From contig JAOPZS010000056.1 of the NCBI GenBank assembly GCA_025963965.1, positions 1-33,112 of the forward strand: a stretch of DNA of 33,112 bases, read 5' to 3'. Below, piece by piece: positions 23,403 through 30,627 of this stretch. Under the pieces are notes generated by a model that saw nothing but the letters and a program-made list of their open reading frames with translations, did not search any database and was not told the DNA's origin. Position 1 is the first letter of the stretch, and every line of letters starts with the position of its first letter. The position numbers and the translations under genes were made by a program. Source of the DNA: Solirubrobacterales bacterium. Lineage in GTDB: Bacteria > Actinomycetota > Thermoleophilia > Solirubrobacterales > Solirubrobacteraceae.

Positions 23403-23408
23403 TATCGT
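23403..23408 (+). promoter_or_regulatory. TANNNT box (TATCGT) 7 nt before the PRC-barrel gene
   Basis: TATCGT is followed by TGGGTCC and the GTG at 23416. No ribosome site is present in the 34-bp gap. Confidence 0.4.
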
Positions 23409-23415
23409 TGGGTCC

Positions 23416-23769
23416 GTGGACGAGGGCCAGCCAATCGCCTATCCGGTGCTCGACAAGGGCGTCCGGGTGCTGAGCGGCGACGGCGAGGAGGTCGGCACGG
23501 TGCACCACGTTGTCGCCGCGCCCGACCAGGACATCTTCCACGGGCTCGTGATCAACACACCACGGCTCGGCAGGCGCTTCGTGCCGGCCGAGGACATCGA
23601 CTCGCTGCACGAACGCGGCGTCGACCTGCGGATCAACGCGACCGCCGTCGCCGAGCTGCCCGTGCCGGGCGGCGCGGCGCCGGAGTACCGCGAGGACCCT
23701 GCGGAGTCCAACTGGGAGCACTGGGCGCACCGGCTGATGGGCCGCAAAGACTGGAAAAAGCAGGGCTAG
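23416..23769 (+). CDS. PRC-barrel domain protein
   Basis: A 117-residue protein whose first part (about 8-75) fits the PRC-barrel fold: VLDKGVRVLSGDGEEVGTVH, then a strand pattern to GRRFVPAEDIDSL. PRC barrels occur in the photosynthetic reaction centre H subunit, in RimM and in many small soluble proteins, usually binding RNA or protein partners. The C-terminal 40 residues are polar and end in a basic segment (RKDWKKQG). No catalytic motif is visible. It sits between recO and the dGTPase-like gene. The start GTG fits the start of the fold. Confidence 0.78.
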   Translation: MDEGQPIAYPVLDKGVRVLSGDGEEVGTVHHVVAAPDQDIFHGLVINTPRLGRRFVPAEDIDSLHERGVDLRINATAVAELPVPGGAAPEYREDPAESNWEHWAHRLMGRKDWKKQG

Positions 23770-23778
23770 AGCCCGGGC

Positions 23779-23792
23779 CCGGCCGCGGCCGG
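23779..23792. repeat. 14-bp GC palindrome CCGGCCGCGGCCGG
   Basis: A perfect palindrome in the 38-bp gap between the PRC-barrel and dGTPase genes. In such GC-rich DNA it could be chance, or act as a transcription pause or terminator; no T-tract follows. Confidence 0.3.
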
Positions 23793-23807
23793 TGCGAGAA
23801 TCGAGCT

Positions 23808-24857
23808 GTGAGCCCGACCGGAGCACAGATCGTCGCGGAGGAGTTCGCGGAGCGGATCCGCGAGCAGGAGGAGCGCGTGCTCGCGCCGCTGGCCGCCCGC
23901 TCCTACCCGCCGCGGAGGACCCATCCCGAGGAGGACTGCTCGCTGCGCACACCGTTCCAGCGCGACCGCGACAGGATCGTGCACAGCAAGGCGTTCCGCA
24001 GGCTGACCCACAAGACGCAGGTGTTCGTCTCGCCTCGCGGGGACCACTACCGGACGCGCCTGACGCACACGCTCGAGGTGACGACGATCTCGCGGACGGT
24101 CGCACGGGCGCTGCGCCTGAACGAGGACCTGACCGAGGCGATCGGGCTGGGCCACGACCTCGGCCACCCGCCGTTCGGGCACATCGGCGAGGAGGTGCTC
24201 GACGACTGCCTGCGGGAGCGCTTCGCGATGTCCTTCCGCCACTACGAGCACTCGCTGCGGATCGTCGAGCGCCTGGAAGCGCCGCCGAGCTCGATGCGGG
24301 GACGGGTCGCGGGCGGCCTGAACCTGACCGAGCAGGTGCGCGACGGGATCGCGCGGCACTCGAGCCGGGCGCCGCTGCCGGCGACGCTCGAGGGGCGGAT
24401 CGTGCGGCTGATCGACCGTGTCGCCTACATCAACCACGACATCGACGACGCCGTGCGGGCGGGGCTGCTGAGCGAGGGCGAGCTGCCGGCGGATCCGATC
24501 GAGGTGCTCGGCCACAGCGGCTCGGCTCGGATCGACGCGCTGGTCCACGACATGGTCGAGCACTCTGAGCGGGCCGGTGAGATCGTGCAGGGCCCGGACG
24601 CGGGCCCGGCGATGGCGGCGCTGCGCGACTTCATGTTCGAGCGCGTGTACCTGGGGCCGGCCGTGAGGGCCGAGCGGGCGAAGATCGCCGCCGTGCTGCG
24701 CCGCCTGTTCGAGCACTACGTCGAGCATCCTGAGCTGTTGCCGGGGGATGAGGCGGACCTGCCCCAGCGGGTCACCGACTACCTTGCCGGAATGACCGAC
24801 AGGTACTGCATCAGGGAGTACAGCGAGCTCCAGGTACCGCGGGCGTTCGCCCGCTAG
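23808..24857 (+). CDS. dgt: dGTP triphosphohydrolase-like HD protein
   Basis: A 349-residue HD-superfamily protein of the deoxyguanosinetriphosphate triphosphohydrolase-like type, which removes triphosphate from dNTPs. The signature includes AFRRLTHKTQVF (62-73), H87 in RLTHTLE, H116-D117 in GLGHDLGHPPFGH and the late HD-type Asp in YINHDIDD. Length fits the shorter bacterial subfamily, not E. coli Dgt. Adjacent dgt and dnaG are a known actinobacterial arrangement (Rv2344c-Rv2343c). GTG at 23808 has an extended -10-like TGC-GAGAAT six bases before it. Its TAG stop doubles as the start of the dnaG TAGCGT box. Confidence 0.92.
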   Translation: MSPTGAQIVAEEFAERIREQEERVLAPLAARSYPPRRTHPEEDCSLRTPFQRDRDRIVHSKAFRRLTHKTQVFVSPRGDHYRTRLTHTLEVTTISRTVARALRLNEDLTEAIGLGHDLGHPPFGHIGEEVLDDCLRERFAMSFRHYEHSLRIVERLEAPPSSMRGRVAGGLNLTEQVRDGIARHSSRAPLPATLEGRIVRLIDRVAYINHDIDDAVRAGLLSEGELPADPIEVLGHSGSARIDALVHDMVEHSERAGEIVQGPDAGPAMAALRDFMFERVYLGPAVRAERAKIAAVLRRLFEHYVEHPELLPGDEADLPQRVTDYLAGMTDRYCIREYSELQVPRAFAR

Positions 24858-24860
24858 CGT
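24855..24860 (+). promoter_or_regulatory. TANNNT box (TAGCGT) overlapping the dgt stop, before dnaG
   Basis: The TAG stop of dgt (24855-24857) is the first half of TAGCGT. Seven bases later is the GTG of dnaG. The same hexamer precedes the SGNH gene and the last tRNA. Confidence 0.45.
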
Positions 24861-24867
24861 CTGCGCC

Positions 24868-26808
24868 GTGGCGCTCTACAAGACGGAGTCCAAGGACAGG
24901 GTCCGTGACGCGGTCGACTTCGTCGAGCTCGTCTCCGCCCGAACCGAGCTGCGGCGTGCAGGCCCGGCGCGCTACGAGGGTCTGTGTCCCTTCCACGAGG
25001 AGCGCACGCCGTCGTTCGGCATCGACCCGACGCAGAAGGTCTACTACTGCTTCGGCTGTCAGTCCTCAGGCGACCTGTTCACGTTCGTCCAGGAGACCGA
25101 GGGGGTCGACTTCCGGGGCGCGCTCGAGCTGCTGGCCGAGCGCTACGGGATCGAGCTCGAACGGGAGGAGGAGGACCCGCGCGAGGCGGAGCGCCGCAAG
25201 AAGCGAGAGCGGCTGCTCGAGCTGCTCTCGCGCACGGCCGGCTACTACGAGCGCGTCCTGTGGGAGTCGAGCGAGGCGGCGAAGGCGCGCGAGTACCTGC
25301 TCGGCCGCGGCCTCAGCGAGGAGATCCTGCGCGAGTTCCGGGTGGGATACGCGCCCAGTGCGTGGGACAGGGTCCTGCTCGCCTCGCGCCGCGGCGGCTT
25401 CACCGAGGCGGAGCTGTACGCCACGGGGCTCGCGCAGCGCTCGCGTGAGAACGGGCGGCCTTATGACCGGTTCCGCTCGAGGATCACGTTTCCCCTCTCG
25501 GACATCCGCGGTCGGGTGCTGGGCTTCGGCGCGCGGGCGATGGAGGACGAGGACGCGGCTGAGCGGGGAGGACCGGGGCGCGGCGACGGCGGCGGCGGGC
25601 GCCGCCCGAAGTACCTGAACACGTCCGACAACGACGTCTACCACAAGGGGCTTCACCTGTACGGAGCGGATCTCGCGCGGGCGCACGCGGCCAAGGCCGG
25701 CCAGGTGATCCTGTGCGAGGGCTACACCGATGTGATCGCGCTGCACCAGGCGGGGATGCGAAACGCGGTGGGGCTGATGGGGACGGCGCTGACCTCCGAG
25801 CAGGTCGGCGAGCTGGCGAGGATGGCCCAGACGGTGCTGATGGCGCTGGACGCCGACACGGCCGGGCAGGAGGCGATGCTGCGCGCCTCGGCGCTGGCGG
25901 CGAAGCGCAAGCTCGAGCTGCGCGTTGTGGCGCTGCCCGAGGGGGCGGATCCTGCGGAGCTGATCCAGCGCGACGGGCCCGAGGCGATCGCCTCGGCGGT
26001 CGAGCGCTCGGTGCCGTTCGTGCGGTTTCGCGTGGAGCGAGTGCTCGCGGCGGGGGAGACCGGCAGCCCCGAGGGGCGCGACAGGGTCATCGAGGAGCTG
26101 CGGCCGGTGTTCGCGACCCTGCCGCCGAGCGCGATGCGGATGGAGCTGACGCGGCTGGTCTCGAGCCGCCTGGCGCTGCCGGAGAGCATGGCCGAGCAGC
26201 TGCTGGCGCGCGGCGCCGGGCGGAGCGGCGCGCGCGGCGCCGGGGGCCGCAGCTCCGGCGGAGGCGCGTCATCGGGACAGGGCGGCGCGGCCACGCAGGC
26301 ACGGCGCGGAAACGGAGGTGGACCAGGAGGGGCGTCCGGCGGCGTGTCACGGCGCGAGGACACCGAGCGGGCGTTCCTGGCGCTCTGCATCGCCGCCCCC
26401 GAGGAGGGCTCCGTGGCGCTGCACGCACTCGACGTCGAACGGGATTTCTCGAACGATCTGCTGCGTCGGGCGGCGTTGCACCTGCGCGACGGCGGTCTCG
26501 AGGCGCCGATGGCGCAGGCACCGGGGGAGAGCGCGGAGGAGGGAAGCGGGCCGAATGGCGACGAGCAGCTCAGGGGACTGCTGGCCGAGCTGATCGTGCA
26601 GGCCGGTGGGGAAGCACCGAATCCGGGGATGCTCGAGGTGCAGCGCCTGCAGCTCGAGCTGGCGCGGCTGGAGCGGGGAATCCAGCGGGCGCGAGGACAG
26701 GAGGGCACGGACGTGACGGGCCTGGCACGCGAGAAGGCCGCACTCAAAATCGAGTTCGACAGGGCGTATGCGCGCGTGCTCGAAGAGACGGGAGACCGCG
26801 GGGTCTAG
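24868..26808 (+). CDS. dnaG: DNA primase
   Basis: A 646-residue primase that makes RNA primers at the replication fork. The N-terminal CHC2 zinc domain uses C40, H43, C61 and C64. The primase core has the TOPRIM motif VILCEGYTDVIALH with E284 and a later DADTAGQEA. A Gly/Ser/Arg-rich linker (about 450-492) leads to a helical C-terminal region (about 495-646) that should contact the replicative helicase. Length is normal, but the linker is unusually glycine-rich, and two more Gly-rich inserts occur near 232-247. GTG 24868 follows the dgt stop by ten bases. A GC hairpin without T-tract (about 26824-26841) follows the stop. Confidence 0.96.
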   Translation: MALYKTESKDRVRDAVDFVELVSARTELRRAGPARYEGLCPFHEERTPSFGIDPTQKVYYCFGCQSSGDLFTFVQETEGVDFRGALELLAERYGIELEREEEDPREAERRKKRERLLELLSRTAGYYERVLWESSEAAKAREYLLGRGLSEEILREFRVGYAPSAWDRVLLASRRGGFTEAELYATGLAQRSRENGRPYDRFRSRITFPLSDIRGRVLGFGARAMEDEDAAERGGPGRGDGGGGRRPKYLNTSDNDVYHKGLHLYGADLARAHAAKAGQVILCEGYTDVIALHQAGMRNAVGLMGTALTSEQVGELARMAQTVLMALDADTAGQEAMLRASALAAKRKLELRVVALPEGADPAELIQRDGPEAIASAVERSVPFVRFRVERVLAAGETGSPEGRDRVIEELRPVFATLPPSAMRMELTRLVSSRLALPESMAEQLLARGAGRSGARGAGGRSSGGGASSGQGGAATQARRGNGGGPGGASGGVSRREDTERAFLALCIAAPEEGSVALHALDVERDFSNDLLRRAALHLRDGGLEAPMAQAPGESAEEGSGPNGDEQLRGLLAELIVQAGGEAPNPGMLEVQRLQLELARLERGIQRARGQEGTDVTGLAREKAALKIEFDRAYARVLEETGDRGV

Positions 26809-26841
26809 ATCTCCGGCGGGCGGTCCCCGCTTCGCCCGGGG

Positions 26842-26961
26842 CGCCAGCGCTTGGTCCGGGCCGAGGCGCGCACGTGCATTCTTCTGTGCTCTAATTGCCA
26901 TTCTGAAGTCGAGGACGGGCCGGTTGGAGCCGACTACCGGACCGACTTCAGAGACACGTTG
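26842..26961 (+). pseudogene. Probable C-terminal remnant of an HNH-type nuclease
   Basis: In the same frame as dnaG but after its stop, the DNA reads LVRAEARTCILLCSNCHSEV and on to about the tRNA. The CxxCHxEVE pattern preceded by hydrophobic residues is typical of the C-terminal end of HNH endonucleases. Its codons (ATT, CTT, TCT, AAT, CAT, GAA) are AT-richer than those of neighbours. No N-terminal half is visible and the frame runs into tRNA-Asn, so it is most likely a decayed fragment. A TTG at 26851 could start a tiny ORF. Homology is my pattern recognition and is not confirmed. Confidence 0.4.
26902..26952. repeat. 10-bp perfect inverted repeat with nested 5-bp stem before tRNA-Asn
   Basis: TCTGAAGTCG (26902-26911) is the exact reverse complement of CGACTTCAGA (26943-26952). 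Inside, CCGGT (26920-26924) pairs with ACCGG (26936-26940). The whole can fold into one 51-nt hairpin ending nine bases before the tRNA. It lies inside the HNH-like remnant. It may be a processing or terminator structure, or an end of a lost mobile element. Confidence 0.55.
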
Positions 26962-27033
26962 TCCGGGGTAGCTCAATGGCAGAGTAACCGGCTGTTAACC
27001 GGTAGGTTGTGGGTTCGAGTCCCACCCCCGGAG
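26962..27033 (+). tRNA. tRNA-Asn (anticodon GTT)
   Basis: A full cloverleaf can be drawn. The acceptor TCCGGGG (26962-26968) pairs with CCCCGGA (27026-27032), with discriminator G at 27033. The D-arm is GCTC...GAGT, and the anticodon stem ACCGG/CCGGT has loop CTGTTAA with anticodon GTT. The T-arm is GTGGG-TTCGAGT-CCCAC. CCA is not encoded. GTT reads asparagine codons. Confidence 0.97.
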
Positions 27034-27146
27034 TTGCTTCGATCCGCTCGACCGCCGGGGCCCCGAGGAAGGTTCCTGATTAGCGGCGGCCAGCAGCGGG
27101 GTATGTCCTTCAAATCGGGGAACGTGAGGACATCGCGTGGGCCGAC

Positions 27147-27284
27147 GTGAACAAGCGTCGTTTCGCTCCGCCGAACGGGTCGCAGGACCGCAAGCTCGAT
27201 CAGTATCTTGCGCGGCTGCAGCGAGTGCGCGATGCCTACCGCGAGAGGCGCGAAGCGGGTCTGAAGCCCGTCGAGCACAAGTAG
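27147..27284 (+). CDS. Small basic helical protein (45 aa), unknown
   Basis: GTG at 27147 opens a 45-codon frame, MNKRRFAPPNGSQDRKLDQY and on to PVEHK. About residues 15-38 form a strongly amphipathic, charged helix (Leu/Tyr spacing, many Arg). The frame stays open upstream to 27084 without a usable ATG, GTG or TTG, so GTG is the only conventional start. There is no clear ribosome site. A 15-codon frame (27103-27150, MSFKSGN...) ends in TGA overlapping this GTG, a possible coupled leader. Composition looks coding, but no family is recognised. Confidence 0.45.
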   Translation: MNKRRFAPPNGSQDRKLDQYLARLQRVRDAYRERREAGLKPVEHK

Positions 27285-27352
27285 GTCGGAGTTAGCGGTA
27301 AGCGTGCGGACCGGGGTGCAGGGGGACCCTGGACACGCGGGCCCGAGCGCGC

Positions 27353-27358
27353 TACGGT
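27353..27358 (+). promoter_or_regulatory. TANNNT box (TACGGT), candidate promoter of the STAS gene
   Basis: TACGGT lies 82 bases before the STAS start, so it would give a leadered transcript, consistent with a real ribosome site there. Weak on its own. Confidence 0.25.
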
Positions 27359-27440
27359 CGTGCGCGGGGAGTGAAGACGGGGCGGTCGCCAAGGGTGGCA
27401 AACGAGGTCGCACAGACCGCCGACGGTTCGAAGGGACGGC

Positions 27441-27806
27441 ATGCCTAGCTCAGCGAAGAGGGGGTCGCAACGCTCGCAACCTCCGATCCATTTCGAAGTC
27501 CAGGATGCCGTCGCCGGTGGCACGCACACGCTGAGGCCGATCGGCGAGCTCGACCTCGCCTCCGCACCGCACCTGGATCGGATGATCGAATCGGCGCAGG
27601 CCGCCGGTGCCGAAGCCATCACGATCGACCTCACCGGCCTGACGTTCATGGACTGCTGCGGGCTCCGCTCTGTCATGTCGGCCACGAAAGCCCCGAGGTT
27701 CGAGCTGGTCCCGGGCCGGGGCCAGGTCCACAGGCTCCTTGAGCTGGTCGATCTGCTCGACGTGCTGCCGTCCGGGCGCTCGAGCTCCTCGCGCCTGCGG
27801 CTCTAG
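27441..27806 (+). CDS. STAS-domain anti-sigma-antagonist-like protein
   Basis: A 121-residue protein with a STAS fold (about 15-110): LRPIGELDLASAPHLD, then ITIDLTGLTFMDCCGLRSV (60-78). In anti-sigma factor antagonists such as SpoIIAA this loop reads DSSG and one Ser is phosphorylated by a partner kinase. Here it is D71-C72-C73-G74, so the usual phosphorylation is impossible and redox sensing is imaginable (inference). No anti-sigma kinase is nearby. The ATG has GAAGGG five bases upstream. Its TAG stop shares a CTAG with the stop of the convergent SnoaL-like gene. Confidence 0.85.
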   Translation: MPSSAKRGSQRSQPPIHFEVQDAVAGGTHTLRPIGELDLASAPHLDRMIESAQAAGAEAITIDLTGLTFMDCCGLRSVMSATKAPRFELVPGRGQVHRLLELVDLLDVLPSGRSSSSRLRL

Positions 27807-28213
27807 CTGCGCATCGCCCGCAGCAGAAGCCCGGGCTGGCGGGCGACGCGCGGGCCGATCATCAGGAAGAACACGATCGTCGCGAGCAGCGGCCGCAGGT
27901 GCGGGCGCACACGCACGATCAGGCCATCGGAGTCGAGCTCGAACACCATCGCATCGCCGATGTAGAGACCGGCGACGCGTGCCTCGGCGATCGCCGTCCA
28001 CCGAGACCCCTCTCCGAATGGCGCCTCCCAGCGCACGTCGCGGATCATCCCGTAGACGAGGGTCAGCACCGCGAGGACGTCCGCCCGTCCCTTGAAGACT
28101 GCGCGCCCGATCACCGGCGAGGGCAGCGTAGCGTCGGCGGCGAGCGTCGATGCGACGGCGGCCATGTCATTGGCCTCCGTCGCGGCCAGGAAGCGCGGGA
28201 CGGCGTCGTTCAT
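27803..28213 (-). CDS. SnoaL-like / NTF2-fold protein
   Basis: A 136-residue protein that starts MNDAVPRFLAATEANDMAAV and fits the SnoaL-like NTF2 fold: an N-terminal helix, GRAVFKGRADVLAVL, then strands ending in DGLIVRVRPHLRPL. These proteins are small isomerases, hydrolases or binding proteins, often near secondary-metabolism genes. The ATG at 28213 is preferred over a longer frame whose extra 33 residues are Arg/Ser-rich and overlap the glycosyltransferase end. A hydrophobic segment (IVFFLMIG) near the end is unusual. It follows the glycosyltransferase by seven bases, so it is probably co-transcribed. Confidence 0.68.
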   Translation of the reverse strand: MNDAVPRFLAATEANDMAAVASTLAADATLPSPVIGRAVFKGRADVLAVLTLVYGMIRDVRWEAPFGEGSRWTAIAEARVAGLYIGDAMVFELDSDGLIVRVRPHLRPLLATIVFFLMIGPRVARQPGLLLRAMRS

Positions 28214-28220
28214 GGACCGA

Positions 28221-29450
28221 TTATGAACGAGAGCTGCGCGCCGCCAGCTGCTCGACGAGCTCAGACGCCCTCGCAGCCGGGTCGTGCGCCGCGGACCAAG
28301 CCGCGATCTCACCGGCGCGCGCGCGTATCGAAGGCTCGTCGAGGGCCCGCTGCACCGCCGCCCGCAGGGTGCGCGGAGTCACGAACCTCCTCGGGAGACG
28401 TACGCCCGCGCCGGCCCAGTCGAGCCGCGCGGCGTTCTCGTTCATGTCGCCGACTGCCGGGCAGGCGACGACGGCGCAGCCGTGAGAGAGCGCCCGTGCG
28501 AGCGTGCCGTGCCCGGCGTGGCAGACGACCACCTCGCTGCGCGGCATCTCGCGGGAGTAGACGATCCAGTCGCGGACCGTCGCGTTGTCCGGAACCTGCA
28601 GGGACCGCGGCGGCAGCCGGCGGTTGTATGTCGCCAGCACCCGCACCGGCAGGTCGGCGAGGCCCCGCAGGGCGGCGCGCAGCATCCGGTGCTCGCCATC
28701 CTGAGCCGTCGACGGAGCGACGAGCACGAGCGGACGCTCGTCGGGCTTCGCGAACGCTTCCTCGAGACCGCCGTGCGGGGCGACGGCGTCCTCGGCCGGT
28801 GGCTCCCACATCAGCGGCCCGACGACGTGCACGTTCGGCGGCCACTCCCGGGGGTACTCGAGCTGAGGGAAGGTGGCGAGGATCGCCAGCTCCGCGCTGA
28901 TGCCGCCGTGGACGCGGTCGAGGGCCGGCAGGCCGAGGCGCGCGCGCGTTTCGTTCAGCTCGCGCCGGCCGCGCTGCAGGCCGCTCTGAACGATCGGCTG
29001 GGCCCGCCGCCACAGCTCCCGTCCGGCGGCGGTGCGGGGCATCCGCGCCCCGAGCGAGTAGATCGGGTGCTCCGGGCGCCCGTGCGGGTACACGTGCGGG
29101 ATCAGCGTCGCCGATGGCCTGCCGTTCATCTCGCCCGCCAACGCCGGTGCCAGCGTGAGGATGTCGGCGACCACGACCTGCGGCGCCAGCTCGCGCACAA
29201 GCGGCTCGGTGTCGCGCGCGGCGTGAACGACCGCCTCATAGAAGTCCAGCGGCTCGGGCCCCTGCGGGAACACCTGGTACTCGGGTGCCGCCGCGAACGC
29301 CATGCCCTGCTCACGCACGTGACGCTCCCAGCGCCGCCAGGTCTGAAGGGTCACCTCGTGCCCCCGCTCGACCAGCGTTCGGCCGAGGGCGATCATCGGG
29401 AACGCGTGCCCGGGATCACCGAATGCGCCCAGCAGGATCCGGCGGGGCAC
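28221..29450 (-). CDS. UDP-glycosyltransferase-like (GT1, macrolide-type) protein
   Basis: About 409 residues with a GT-B fold. The N-terminal opening is RRILLGAFGDPGHAFPMIAL, with the Gly-rich loop and His of sugar transferases acting on small molecules. Near 307-350 are CHAGHGTLARAL and ACPAVGDMNENAARL, matching the donor-binding motif of GT1/MGT enzymes. These move an activated sugar to a lipid, polyketide or other small acceptor; neither donor nor acceptor can be told here. GTG at 29450 is the first usual start after the LLM gene stop and is uncertain, because upstream codons (CTG, ATT) are also possible. It lies between LLM and SnoaL-like genes in one likely operon. Confidence 0.82.
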   Translation of the reverse strand: MPRRILLGAFGDPGHAFPMIALGRTLVERGHEVTLQTWRRWERHVREQGMAFAAAPEYQVFPQGPEPLDFYEAVVHAARDTEPLVRELAPQVVVADILTLAPALAGEMNGRPSATLIPHVYPHGRPEHPIYSLGARMPRTAAGRELWRRAQPIVQSGLQRGRRELNETRARLGLPALDRVHGGISAELAILATFPQLEYPREWPPNVHVVGPLMWEPPAEDAVAPHGGLEEAFAKPDERPLVLVAPSTAQDGEHRMLRAALRGLADLPVRVLATYNRRLPPRSLQVPDNATVRDWIVYSREMPRSEVVVCHAGHGTLARALSHGCAVVACPAVGDMNENAARLDWAGAGVRLPRRFVTPRTLRAAVQRALDEPSIRARAGEIAAWSAAHDPAARASELVEQLAARSSRS

Positions 29451-29482
29451 GGGAGTGGTGCTCAGAATCGCCGCGGCACGGC

Positions 29483-30517
29483 TCAGGCGGCGAGCTCGGC
29501 GAGCATCCGCATCTGCTCGAGGCGCTCCTCGCGGTCGAACGCGGTCGGCGTGACGCCGAGCGTGCCGACGCCGGCGTCGCGGTAGGCGGCCAGACGGTCG
29601 CGGACGAGATCCTTGGGCCCGCACAGGGAAACGGTGTCGATCAGCTTCTCCGGGACCGCCGCCATCGCCTCCTCGCGCTTGCCGTCGAGGTACAGGTCCT
29701 GGATCGTCTTCGCCTCGGCCTCATAGCCGTAGCGACTGACAAGTTGGTTGTAGAAGTTCTGCTTGCGCGAGCCCATCCCGCCGACGTAGAGCGCAATGAA
29801 CGCGCGCATCGTGTTTCGCGCCTGCTCGAGATCGTCTGAGATGCACAGGCTGACCGTCGGGGCGATGTCGAAGCCGTCGAGGCTTTTGCCGCTCGTGTCG
29901 GCGCCTTCCTGCAGCAGCTTGCGCAGGTCCGAGACGTGCTCGGGGGAGAACAGCGTCGGGATCCAGCCGTCGGCGATCTCTCCGGCCAGGGCCGTGTTCT
30001 TCGGGCCGATCGCGGCCAGGTAGATGGGGACCCGCTCCTGCACCGGTGAGATCGTCAGCTTCAGAGCCTTGCCGGGCCCGTCGGGGAGCGGGAGGTCGAG
30101 CGTCTCCCCGTGGAATTCGACGCGTTCGCGGGCCAGCGCCATCCGCACGACGGCGACGTACTCGCGGGTGCGCTGCAGCTGCTTGGCGAAGCGCTGTCCG
30201 TGCCAGCCCTCGGCGACCTGCGGTCCTGACGAGCCGATGCCGAGGATCATGCGCCCTGCGGAGAGCTGGTCGATCGTCGCCGCGGTCATCGCGGTCATCG
30301 CGGCGGAGCGTGCGGGCATCTGGAAGATCCCCGATCCGAGCCGGATCTTGCTCGTCTGCCCGGCCAGCCACCCGAGGACGGTCGCCGTGTCCGAGCCGTA
30401 CGCCTCGGCGGCCCACACGGAGTCGTATCCGAGCCGCTCGGCCTCCTGGACGATCAGCAGCTGGTCCTCAGAGGTGAGGCCGAGACCCCAGTAACCGATG
30501 TGGATGCCGAGCTTCAT
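29483..30517 (-). CDS. LLM-class F420-dependent oxidoreductase
   Basis: A 344-residue luciferase-like TIM-barrel protein that opens MKLGIHIGYWGLGLTSEDQL and carries RLGSGIFQMPARSA, LGIGSSGPQVAEGWHG and ADGWIPTLFSPEH. This pattern marks the actinobacterial F420-dependent LLM family. They use the deazaflavin F420 to reduce or oxidise varied substrates (known); the substrate here is unknown. The ATG at 30517 has a good ribosome site (AAAGGA, eight bases). It heads the unit LLM - glycosyltransferase - SnoaL-like and is divergent from the hypothetical gene at 30628. It implies that the organism makes F420. Confidence 0.9.
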   Translation of the reverse strand: MKLGIHIGYWGLGLTSEDQLLIVQEAERLGYDSVWAAEAYGSDTATVLGWLAGQTSKIRLGSGIFQMPARSAAMTAMTAATIDQLSAGRMILGIGSSGPQVAEGWHGQRFAKQLQRTREYVAVVRMALARERVEFHGETLDLPLPDGPGKALKLTISPVQERVPIYLAAIGPKNTALAGEIADGWIPTLFSPEHVSDLRKLLQEGADTSGKSLDGFDIAPTVSLCISDDLEQARNTMRAFIALYVGGMGSRKQNFYNQLVSRYGYEAEAKTIQDLYLDGKREEAMAAVPEKLIDTVSLCGPKDLVRDRLAAYRDAGVGTLGVTPTAFDREERLEQMRMLAELAA

Positions 30518-30547
30518 GCAAGTTTCCTTTCAGCTGCAGGGGTCTTG

Positions 30548-30576
30548 TTGCCGGCGGAGAGGCGCTGGCCTAGTCT
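30548..30576 (+). promoter_or_regulatory. Candidate promoter TTGCCG-N17-TAGTCT
   Basis: TTGCCG (30548-30553) and TAGTCT (30571-30576) are 17 bp apart, the canonical spacing. The predicted start is about 45 bases upstream of the ATG at 30628. It has the best -35-like partner among the plus-strand TANNNT boxes seen here. Confidence 0.4.
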
Positions 30577-30627
30577 TGGCGCCGCCGCCGCGCGGCTGGC
30601 CAGGCGGCCAGTCCGGGGGCACAGCCT

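Noticed and set aside
27371-27448. 25-codon frame VKTGRSPRVANEV before the STAS gene
   Set aside because: Too short, overlaps the STAS start out of frame, and no family or clear ribosome site.
28284-29585. 433-codon plus-strand frame antisense to the glycosyltransferase
   Set aside because: Arg/Val/Gly-rich shadow; the minus-strand protein carries the donor-binding motif.
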